NCBI GenBank assembly: GCA_027019265.1
Contig: JALUWX010000032.1
Span: forward strand, 62,001-126,000
Source of the DNA: Phycisphaerales bacterium
GTDB lineage: Bacteria > Planctomycetota > Phycisphaerae > Phycisphaerales > UBA1924
Direction: 5' to 3'
DNA length: 64,000 nucleotides
Position numbers and translations under genes: made by a program. This document shows positions 6,547 through 14,083 of the stretch, piece by piece. Under the pieces are notes generated by a model that was not told where the DNA came from, made no database searches, and saw nothing but the letters and a program-made list of their open reading frames with translations. Numbering within the stretch: the stretch's first letter is position 1; every line of letters starts with the position of its first letter.

Positions 6547-7700
6547 TCGCTGGATCCGTTCTGAGCTCGCTCGGCAATCATAATCTTATCTTCGATGAGC
6601 CCAGCACGAGCAAATCCACGGAGACGGTCGATCATGAGTTGCGAAAGCACCTGATCCTTGGTGACGAGCGCGACGCCCTCGCTGAGGATATCCGCGCCCA
6701 CAACCATGCCTTCCTCGAGCTCGCGGATATGCAGTTCGACCAGCTTGATGGGGACGCCCTCTGGTGCGCTTTTGAGCTTGGCGCGGATCCCCGCGCGGGC
6801 CGCTTCGATCAAGCGTGGATCGTGCTGACCCTCTTGCTCGAGTTGGAGGAGCCCGCGCGATTCACTGTTCTCGTTCTCCTTGGTGGCGCGGTACCACTCG
6901 TACGCGAGTCGCAAGATCTGCGAACCGATCAGGATGCTTGCCTCGCTGTTATCGTCCAACAACTCCTCGGGGAGTTTCTGCTTGTTCCGGTACCCCGTAA
7001 TGATGCGAGAGACTTCTTCAAATCGTGTGATATGGCGGAGGAGCTTGGTACCGGCATGAGCAACGGCGTTGATGTACTCCTCCGAGTTGATCTGGTCCGG
7101 GGAGGTGCGAGGGACGGTGATCCCGCCGAGCAGGAAGAGCGATGAGGAGAGCAGGTATCTCCATTCGTTGTGAAGGTGGAGTTCTTTGCAGATGTATGCG
7201 GTATTCGCGCGGACCGCGCGGACGATGTCCGCGATGAGCGGATCGGAGATGACCATCGCTTCGATGAGAAGCTTCACGGTCCCCGAGAGCGTGTTGTTCA
7301 GGAGCTCGGCTTCCGCGTGGATCAGGTCGAACTGATTCTTGCACGCCTTGATCGTGTGTTCGACGACGATGGGATCGCAGGGTTTGTTCAGGAATCTGAA
7401 GATCTGCCCCTGATTGATCGCATCGATCGCCGTCTGCTGATCCGCGTTCCCGGTGAGCATCACATACACGGTTTTCGGATGGAGCGCGCGTGCTTTCTTG
7501 AGGAACTCGACCCCATCCATCTCGGGCATACGCATGTCGGAGAACACCACGTGAAACGGGCCCTTCTCCTGCATAACCCTGAGCCCTTCGCTCCCGCTTT
7601 CGGCTGTGAGAAGATCGATCTTCCGACCGATCGTGCGTCGATATCCCGAGAGCACATTGGGCTCGTCATCGACCATCAAAACTCGAATCTTGTCGCTCAT
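6531..7700 (-). CDS. Response regulator: REC plus a degenerate HD-GYP-like output domain
   Basis: The 389-residue cytoplasmic protein opens with a complete receiver domain: acidic pair DDE at 11-13, phospho-acceptor D55 in FSDMRMPEMDG, and the conserved Lys in FLNKPCDP. The remainder has the length and helical layout of an HD-GYP domain. However, the HD pair, the HHE and the later metal ligands are not found: where LLHDIGKIGIP is expected the protein reads SLFLLGGITVP. A C-terminal LEEGMVVGADI-type segment is common in HD-GYP regulators. It is the last gene of the four-gene operon, starting inside the previous stop (ATGA). It probably acts by protein contact rather than as a cyclic-di-GMP phosphodiesterase. 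Confidence 0.8.
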   Translation of the reverse strand: MSDKIRVLMVDDEPNVLSGYRRTIGRKIDLLTAESGSEGLRVMQEKGPFHVVFSDMRMPEMDGVEFLKKARALHPKTVYVMLTGNADQQTAIDAINQGQIFRFLNKPCDPIVVEHTIKACKNQFDLIHAEAELLNNTLSGTVKLLIEAMVISDPLIADIVRAVRANTAYICKELHLHNEWRYLLSSSLFLLGGITVPRTSPDQINSEEYINAVAHAGTKLLRHITRFEEVSRIITGYRNKQKLPEELLDDNSEASILIGSQILRLAYEWYRATKENENSESRGLLQLEQEGQHDPRLIEAARAGIRAKLKSAPEGVPIKLVELHIRELEEGMVVGADILSEGVALVTKDQVLSQLMIDRLRGFARAGLIEDKIMIAERAQNGSSDQMAA

Positions 7701-8893
7701 GCTGCGCTCCTCAGATCGTTCAGATCCTGGTCACTGAAACCGATGCTCTGTGCCCATTCCATATCGAACCCGATCCGGTCCGTGTATTCGCTGGGCTTCA
7801 TCATCGCGCGTGCGAGGTGAAGCCAGAGCAGCGGGTGTTCATGGTTTTTGACCATGCTCGTTGATGGGGTGCATTGACGCGCCACGCTCTCAACAATCTG
7901 GTCAGAGAATCCCCAGAGCCCGAGGGCGTATGCACCTACATACTCCTGAGGCACACCGATGGTCTTGATCTCTTCATCACGGATCGGGGTCTGATTCTCC
8001 CTCGCCGCTGCGATGATTTCTTCGAACTCGAACGGCATGGTCCACGCGATGATTGCCCGGCCGATGTGCGAGAACACCCCGGCGAATCGGACACCGTCGG
8101 CGCTTTCGGTCGAGAGTCCGCCGCGGATCGCGAGGTGTCGTGTGTACTCGCCCAGGTGATTGCTGACACCCCAGATCTTCGTCACCACGTCTTTGCTCAT
8201 CGAGCTCTGGGAGAGTGTGTCGAAGATCTGAGCCGACATCGCGAGATGGAGCAGATTCTGGGTCCCGATCATCACGATCGCATCATGGATCGACGCGGTC
8301 TTCCTCGGAATACCAAAGAACGCCGAGTTCACAAGCTGGAGAATCTTGACCGAGAGCCCCACGTCCTGTTCGACGATCTCGGCGATCGCATCGAAGTCAC
8401 ACGATTCATCCTCGAGCGCCCGGACGAGCTTGTTGTACGATTCGGAGATGATTGGGAGCGAGTGGATCCCCGAGACGATCTCCCGGAGTCTCGGGCTCTC
8501 GAGCATCGCCGCGAGTGTGCATGTCCGCCGGATTGCGTGCTCGAGACTCTCGATCTCGCACGGCTTCTGGAGGAACTGATGGATGTTTCCGATATCGTCG
8601 AGCAGTTCCGACTGATCGGTCTGACCCGAGAGCACGAACCGGATGGTTCCTGGTGAATCCTGACGGACCTGATTGAGGAGCTCGACCCCGTTCATCCCGG
8701 GCATCCGCATGTCGGTCACGACAACATCCGCGGGCTCCTCTCTCAGCATCCGGAGGGCTTCCTCTCCGGAGTTTGCGAATCGCATCGCCCACTCGGTTCG
8801 GTAGGAACGGAACTGGCGACGGAGTCCATCGAGCAGACGGGGCTCGTCATCAACGAAGATCACATCGAGTGAGCAACAGTGTGATTCGGTCAT
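7697..8893 (-). CDS. Response regulator with HDOD output domain
   Basis: The 398-residue protein has an N-terminal receiver domain (VIFVDDEPRLLDGLR, phospho-acceptor D61 in TDMRMPGMNG, Lys in FLQKPCE) followed from about residue 145 by an HDOD domain. The latter is recognised by SLPIISESYNKLVRAL, VEQDVGLSVKILQLVNSAFF and SIHDAIVMIGTQNL. HDOD domains usually act as signalling scaffolds without hydrolase activity. The gene overlaps both the upstream kinase and the downstream regulator by 4 nt (ATGA), so both regulators are likely partners of the same kinase. Confidence 0.9.
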   Translation of the reverse strand: MTESHCCSLDVIFVDDEPRLLDGLRRQFRSYRTEWAMRFANSGEEALRMLREEPADVVVTDMRMPGMNGVELLNQVRQDSPGTIRFVLSGQTDQSELLDDIGNIHQFLQKPCEIESLEHAIRRTCTLAAMLESPRLREIVSGIHSLPIISESYNKLVRALEDESCDFDAIAEIVEQDVGLSVKILQLVNSAFFGIPRKTASIHDAIVMIGTQNLLHLAMSAQIFDTLSQSSMSKDVVTKIWGVSNHLGEYTRHLAIRGGLSTESADGVRFAGVFSHIGRAIIAWTMPFEFEEIIAAARENQTPIRDEEIKTIGVPQEYVGAYALGLWGFSDQIVESVARQCTPSTSMVKNHEHPLLWLHLARAMMKPSEYTDRIGFDMEWAQSIGFSDQDLNDLRSAA

Positions 8894-11040
8894 GCCGCTG
8901 TTCCTTGGAGGGCTGCAGACTCTTCCTGTCTGTTCGACAGGGGAATCTCGATGATGAAAGTTGTCCCCACGCCCTCTTGCGTCTGACAGCTGAGGGATCC
9001 GCCGTGCTTATTCACAATCACGTCTCGGCTGATCGCGAGCCCCTGTCCTGTCCCCTTCCCGACTTCCTTCGTGGTGAAGAACGGATCAAAGATCCGCTGA
9101 CGGACAGAATCGGGCATCCCCCCACCGTTGTCCTCGACGAGGATCCGGACCCGGTCTTCAAAACCCGTGGTGGTGATCTTGATCATGCCCTTCCTGCCCT
9201 CCGCGCCGTGGAAGGTCTCGATCGCGTCAGCCGCGTTCACGATCAGATTGAGGATGACCTGATTCACTTCAGCGAGGTAGCACGGGACCAAGCCCAATGA
9301 TTCATCAAGATCGAACTCCAGATCTGCAGCGGTCTTCCAACGGTTCGTACAGACGATCGACGTTGATCTGATCGCCCCGTTCAGATCCGCTGGTTCTTTG
9401 TGAACCGATCCGGGATGGGAGAACTCCTTCATGGCGCGGACAATCTTGGTAATCCGCTCGATCCCTTCGATGGACTGACCGATCGCGAGCGGGATCTCCT
9501 CACGGAGGAAGTCGTAATCGACTTCCTCGAGCGTTGCGGAGATCTCTTCAAAACGGGTCTTCCAATCGATGTCGCCGCGTTCCCGATCGATCTGCTCGGA
9601 GTAGCAGTCGAGCACCCGGATGATCCCGACAAACTCGTTCTGGAGGAATCGGGTGTTATCACCGACATACTGCGCCGGAGTATTGATCTCGTGCGCGATC
9701 CCGGCCGCGAGCTGCCCGATGGATTCGAGCTTCTGCGCTTCGAGCAGCTGATGCTGGAGCCGCTCACGCTCAGCCGCCGAACGACGGATTTCGATGTTCG
9801 CGTTGAGTGTTTCCTTGTTCGCCGCTTCGAGCGCTTTGTGCGATCGACGAAGATCCTTCACGAAACTCTGGATGCTGATCGTGCCCTTGACGGCGAGGAC
9901 CGTGTACAGCGCGCCGGCGACGAGCCCGAACGCGAGAACGGTCAGCGCTCCTGTCTTGAGCGACCCGGACACGATCTCCGCCAACCGTGTCCGCAGATCC
10001 TTCGCAACTTCGATCTGCTCCACGACCGCCTTGTCGAGTTGCCCGAAGAGCTTGAAGGACTCGGCTTGGAGTCCATCGGCTTCGTGCTGACGGATCGCGA
10101 ACGCTCTCGTTGGGACGTAAAGCCCCGTATGCGTTGCGTCCGCGCACTCGTCCGGGGTGAAATCCGGATGCGTGACCGGTCCCAGGATGCAGTGCTCGGT
10201 CTGATGGAACAGATCGATCAGTTCCCTGTCTTGGAAGGCCTGCACGAGCAATCGGAGCCGATCGAGCCGTGGCCGGATCTCGTTCTCGAGATAGCTCGAT
10301 AGGAGATCAGCGTCCTCGCAATTGAAGAGCCGGAGACAGATGAGTTCGAGATCCGAGATCTGGGCATTGCACATCCCGAGTGCGGTCCCGCTCCTCGATT
10401 CGTCGAGAAAAGTCCGGATGACCCGATCGAGATCCTCGGCCTCGCCGTTGCTGAGCTTCCGAGCCGCTTGAATCGAGTGGATCCGATGGATCCCGTGCAT
10501 GGAATCGAGCTTCGCGCGGAAGTGTGTGATCGCTCGATCGAGATTGCTCATCGCTTCGTGCTTTGCTTCCCTGATCCCGAGCTGTTCGGTCCTCCAGGCA
10601 AAGCATGTGTTCCAGTGAGACTGAAGACGTTCAAGAGAAACCGGAACGATCACGACACGACCATCATCGTTGACACGTTCGATCGAATGCTGGAGCGTGA
10701 GGATTTCAGATTCAAGCAACGAGAACGAATCAGGCTCGGCCGCGATCGCTTGAGAATCAAGGTCGAAAACGGATTGGAACTCCGACTCTACATCTTCGCT
10801 GATGCTGGATATCCCTGCAACGGAGGCCATGATCTCCTGATCGATTTGCTCCGCCTCGAGATTGGCTTGATGCACGCTGTGGTAGATCCAACCAATCAGC
10901 CCAAAGGTCAGCAACCCTCCGAGCATACCGATCGGGATCAGGGTCCAGAGATACACGATCGCCCGGGGAGTCTTCCCTCGGATCTCATCGACGACGTATC
11001 GATCGAGATCGAACGAGTTGTCACGCTCGTTCTCACTCAT
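8890..11040 (-). CDS. Membrane-bound sensor histidine kinase
   Basis: The 716-residue protein starts MSENERDNSFDLD. A first membrane helix (about residues 33-57) is followed by a roughly 300-residue extracytoplasmic sensor region, a second helix around GALTVLAFGLVAGALY, a short coiled coil, the phospho-acceptor motif GIAHEINTP (His near residue 450) and a HATPase domain with NLIVNAADAI, EDNGGGMP, FDPFFTTK and GTGQGLAI. No receiver domain is attached; the two following genes supply receivers. The ATG at 11040 lies within the end of the binding-protein gene (8-nt overlap). The coupling suggests the binding protein delivers the signal to the sensor region. Confidence 0.92.
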   Translation of the reverse strand: MSENERDNSFDLDRYVVDEIRGKTPRAIVYLWTLIPIGMLGGLLTFGLIGWIYHSVHQANLEAEQIDQEIMASVAGISSISEDVESEFQSVFDLDSQAIAAEPDSFSLLESEILTLQHSIERVNDDGRVVIVPVSLERLQSHWNTCFAWRTEQLGIREAKHEAMSNLDRAITHFRAKLDSMHGIHRIHSIQAARKLSNGEAEDLDRVIRTFLDESRSGTALGMCNAQISDLELICLRLFNCEDADLLSSYLENEIRPRLDRLRLLVQAFQDRELIDLFHQTEHCILGPVTHPDFTPDECADATHTGLYVPTRAFAIRQHEADGLQAESFKLFGQLDKAVVEQIEVAKDLRTRLAEIVSGSLKTGALTVLAFGLVAGALYTVLAVKGTISIQSFVKDLRRSHKALEAANKETLNANIEIRRSAAERERLQHQLLEAQKLESIGQLAAGIAHEINTPAQYVGDNTRFLQNEFVGIIRVLDCYSEQIDRERGDIDWKTRFEEISATLEEVDYDFLREEIPLAIGQSIEGIERITKIVRAMKEFSHPGSVHKEPADLNGAIRSTSIVCTNRWKTAADLEFDLDESLGLVPCYLAEVNQVILNLIVNAADAIETFHGAEGRKGMIKITTTGFEDRVRILVEDNGGGMPDSVRQRIFDPFFTTKEVGKGTGQGLAISRDVIVNKHGGSLSCQTQEGVGTTFIIEIPLSNRQEESAALQGTAA

Positions 11041-12334
11041 CGCCGGCGGCCTCCTGGACAAGCGTGCGATGTTTCTCGAACTCGCTCCAGTCCATGGGGA
11101 GCACCCGCCCGTCGAGGATCCTGCTCGACCAGACCCGATCGCTTGCTTGGTGGTCCGTTGGCGAAAGACTCATCTCCATCCCAAGGCCGAGGGAGAACTC
11201 GCCGAGCGATTCGATCGCATCGATGATCGACTCCCTGTTGATCTCTCTATCGATCGATCGGATCCCGCGTTCAAAGACGCGCATCGCGAGATATCCTTCA
11301 AGCGAGCCGTACGAGATTGCAGCATCCGGATCGATCGCGCGGATTGCTTCTCTGTACGATCCGATCACGGGCTCGCCCGATGACGGTGGCGGCACAACCT
11401 GGGTCACAATCACATCGGCTTCAACGTCATGGATCTCCTTCGCGAGCGAGGCCGCTCCCACGAATGACACATTGAGGAAGATCGGATCGAGCCCGTACTC
11501 ACGCGCCATCCGGATAAACTTCGCGCACGGCGCGTACGCACCGACCATGATGATCGCCTTGCATTCGATGGGCGATTGCATGATGTCCGCGAGCCCGTTC
11601 TCGATCGAGAGTGTGTTCCGCTTGTATCGCCCGTGAGGGATCGCCCTTTCGTCGATAAATCCGTGTGTCTTGAGCGCCGCGACACCACCCTCAAACCCCG
11701 CATCCCCATACGCGTCCTGCTGAGTGAAGAATCCGATCTCTTGAGGATCCAGCCCCGCTCGGTTGATCAGCGCATCGACCATCGCGGCCGTTTCCTGCGC
11801 GTAGCTCGCGCGGAAGTTGATCACATACCGATCAGGCGGGTCTTTCCGGAGAATCCCAGCGCCGGTAAAGGCACCAAAGAACAACGTCTCGTGCTCGAGC
11901 ATGATGGGCAGAGTTGCAACAGCGGTCGGAGTCCCCACGTTTCCGATGATCGCGAGCACATGCTCATCATCGATCAGAGAATGGGAGTTCGGAGCAGCTC
12001 GTTCAGGCTCGTACCCATCGTCGAGGACGACGAGCTCGAGCGGACGTCCCTGGATCCCCCCGGAACGATTGATTTCCTGGATCGCCGCTTCCACACCCAG
12101 CCTCATGTTCTGTCCGAGGTCCGCTGCGGGTCCGCTCAGCACGGTTGACATCCCGAGCTTGATCGATGACTGCTGAGACTCCGGCTCCGCATCCTGAACC
12201 GAACCCGCGCCCGAGAGGCCGATCGCTGCGATGATCGCCGCACCGCTCGCAACGCACCTTGCCCAACCCCGTTGTTGTCGGGTCCGGGTTTGTACGGCAT
12301 TGTGTGTCAATCGGTATTGTGGTGACATGGACAT
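11033..12334 (-). CDS. Periplasmic substrate-binding protein of the LivJ type (Peripla_BP_6), likely sensor input
   Basis: The 433-residue protein has a basic N-terminus and a hydrophobic export segment near residues 27-42 (RCVASGAAIIAAIGLSGAG). A type I periplasmic binding fold follows: IKLGMSTVLSGPAADLGQNM, AIQEINRSGGIQGRPLELVV, then IIGNVGTPTAVATLPIM and the FFTQQDAYGDAGFEGG hinge region. This family binds branched-chain amino acids, amides and related ligands. No permease or ATPase genes are adjacent. Instead the gene overlaps the histidine-kinase gene by 8 nt, so it probably presents a ligand to the kinase. The ligand cannot be read from sequence. The second Met (12328) is an alternative start. 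Confidence 0.85.
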   Translation of the reverse strand: MSMSPQYRLTHNAVQTRTRQQRGWARCVASGAAIIAAIGLSGAGSVQDAEPESQQSSIKLGMSTVLSGPAADLGQNMRLGVEAAIQEINRSGGIQGRPLELVVLDDGYEPERAAPNSHSLIDDEHVLAIIGNVGTPTAVATLPIMLEHETLFFGAFTGAGILRKDPPDRYVINFRASYAQETAAMVDALINRAGLDPQEIGFFTQQDAYGDAGFEGGVAALKTHGFIDERAIPHGRYKRNTLSIENGLADIMQSPIECKAIIMVGAYAPCAKFIRMAREYGLDPIFLNVSFVGAASLAKEIHDVEADVIVTQVVPPPSSGEPVIGSYREAIRAIDPDAAISYGSLEGYLAMRVFERGIRSIDREINRESIIDAIESLGEFSLGLGMEMSLSPTDHQASDRVWSSRILDGRVLPMDWSEFEKHRTLVQEAAGDE

Positions 12335-12750
12335 GGATCCCGGGTGCTGACTTCTTCAGCCATGCATCGTCATTGCGTCCGGATGTCTTCCGATCCGCGC
12401 CGGGAACGGCCAAGAATCGTGATCACGGGTGATGAAGGACCACCGGATCGGGGTGTCATTCCGTGCTGATCACATCGCGAAACGAAGACTCTCCCCCACC
12501 ACCCGAACACGGGGGCAATCGCTCCAGATGTGCGCACGACGATCCCGCGGATCAGTCGTAGATAAACACAGATCGAATCAGGGAGTGAATCGAACCCAAA
12601 ACACCGACGGCAGGAACGATCCACCAGACCGCGATCGGCGCCATCGATCGAACGAAAGCATCCCCTTGGTGAAGAACCGTCCAGCACGGGACGCGAAGCG
12701 GATCAGCATCCCGATCGCACATTGTTCGAAACTGCGCGTCTGATCTAAAA
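12335..12750. other. Intergenic stretch left of the tRNA-Gly repeat; no firm gene
   Basis: Separates the binding-protein gene from the truncated tRNA-Gly repeat. I find no ORF with recognisable features. The best candidate is a 30-residue hydrophobic frame on the minus strand at 12552-12644 (MAPIAVWWIVPAVGVLG and on), which has no Shine-Dalgarno sequence and could be a remnant of a longer gene. The promoter for the signalling operon must lie at the left of this stretch. Confidence 0.4.
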
Positions 12751-12788
12751 CGACAACGCCCGGCACCATGCGGTACCGGGCGTCTGAA

Positions 12789-12837
12789 AGCGGGTGATGA
12801 GATTCGAACTCACGACATTCACGTTGGCAACATGACG
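12789..12837 (-). pseudogene. 3' half of tRNA-Gly(GCC): remnant, likely attachment-site duplicate
   Basis: Reads as the acceptor 3' strand, T arm and anticodon arm of tRNA-Gly with anticodon GCC, but the D arm and 5' acceptor strand are missing: homology stops at 12837. The 87-bp block 12751-12837, including the hairpin ACGCCCGG/CCGGGCGT at 12756-12783, is repeated in the same orientation at 31756-31842 with about five differences. Four of these are in the hairpin loop and one in the anticodon stem. The complete tRNA is at the other copy. This is the arrangement left when an element integrates into the 3' part of a tRNA gene. Confidence 0.85.
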
Positions 12838-13049
12838 GCCAAAGGCCGCCAAGTCCTTTCTGCTTAAACGGTTGTCGACCCGTGGGGTTCAGCGCACCAA
12901 ACCGGGCGCAGTACGTTTCTTTCCACCCCTGACCATGCCTGACATCGTGTGTTGCGAACTGGCCTGCCGGTTGGTGTGGATGGCGCGATCTTCACAGAGC
13001 GCCGACGACCCGACCCCGCCCCCACCGTCGCCCTGCGGGCGTGCCCGTG

Positions 13050-13327
13050 GGGTTTCATATGCTCGTCCGTCGCCGGAATGAGTACTTCAGGCTTGTGTAT
13101 CACACACCAACTTGTCGAGCAGTACCTCGAGCACTACCACACGACGCGACCCCAACAGGGGCTGGACAACCGGTTGATCACGCCCACGCGATCGCCGCCA
13201 CGAGTCGGGTAGGATCGCCTGTACCACCCGGCTCGGCGGTGTGCTCAGGTCCTACGGCTGTGCCGCGTGATGACGATTTCGACCATGTGCCGCTAAGCTC
13301 CGTGGGACGGATGAGCATATGAAACCC
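13050..13327 (+). mobile_element. Decayed insertion-element remnant with 22-bp inverted ends and a transposase 3' fragment
   Basis: GGGTTTCATATGCTC at 13050-13064, extended to 13071, is the inverted complement of 13306-13327 (22 bp, one mismatch). Between them the plus strand encodes the C-terminal tail of an rve-type transposase: LVEQYLEHYHTTRPQQGLD (about 13110-13170), then after a frameshift RLGGVLRSYGCAA and a stop at 13268-13270. The catalytic core is gone, so it cannot move itself. A related, more diverged fragment lies in the same orientation at the other end of the tRNA-bracketed segment. I see no clear target-site duplication. Confidence 0.7.
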
Positions 13328-13411
13328 AACTGCTGAGCGTGGCACCAAGTCACATCCAAGTATGAAAACCTTCATTTTGCACCCAAAACTCAGCAACTGA
13401 CCACAGTGCAA

Positions 13412-14083
13412 TCATTCGCCAATAGAAAAAACAACTGGATTTAATCTGCTCCAAGATTTGGGCTGAACACAGATCGTATCCGGCGAAATCCATTTCGGCT
13501 TGACGAGCCACTTCGCGTACAGCAACTCATCTGGGCGCACTCTGAAGAGTTCGTGTCTACAGCACTCATTTCCAGCTTTCTCGGACACGACCAAATACCC
13601 TATACTCTCCATAAGTCCCAGATCGATCAGAACCTGAGCGTAGCGCAGACGGTTTGGAGAAAATGATTTCTGTGACCCGGGATAGAGATTCCGATACTCA
13701 AGATCACGAAACTCCTCCATTGAAGAACGGATCTTCTCAACCGAACCCTCGCCGACCAGCCCCTCTTCCTCGCCGAACGCAGTTCCTTGCTCTACCAACA
13801 CCGAAACCAACTCAGCAACAAATTTCTTGTCTACGGCAGCTAGCAAAGCCTCAATCGTTTCCTTGGTAGGAACCACTCGTGCAATGACGCTCTCCGTCGT
13901 AGACTGTGCGTTCCTGAGCCATCGATCGTTGAGATCGATGAGCAACAACGTCGCTGCAGAGGACTCAATCCGCGAGCATCGAGCAAGAAAATTGCACACG
14001 AATCGCGTGCGGTATCCCAAATCTGACGCCTGCTCCCTAGTCAAGTTCTCCGGAGGCCCAACCTTGATAGTATTCACAATCAT
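13412..14083 (-). CDS. Hypothetical protein, candidate immunity protein for the RHS toxin
   Basis: I do not recognise the family. The 223-residue protein has no signal peptide or membrane helix. Its start codon overlaps the stop of the large RHS gene by one base (TAATG), the usual position of a cognate immunity gene after a polymorphic toxin. Base composition is visibly more A+T-rich than the surrounding genes, as often seen for immunity genes exchanged with their toxin tips. The call is from position only; the protein could also be unrelated. Confidence 0.55.
   Translation of the reverse strand: MIVNTIKVGPPENLTREQASDLGYRTRFVCNFLARCSRIESSAATLLLIDLNDRWLRNAQSTTESVIARVVPTKETIEALLAAVDKKFVAELVSVLVEQGTAFGEEEGLVGEGSVEKIRSSMEEFRDLEYRNLYPGSQKSFSPNRLRYAQVLIDLGLMESIGYLVVSEKAGNECCRHELFRVRPDELLYAKWLVKPKWISPDTICVQPKSWSRLNPVVFSIGE

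Noticed and set aside
12789..12837. Second functional tRNA-Gly
   Set aside because: Only the 3' half is present. Past 12837 there is no D arm or 5' acceptor strand.
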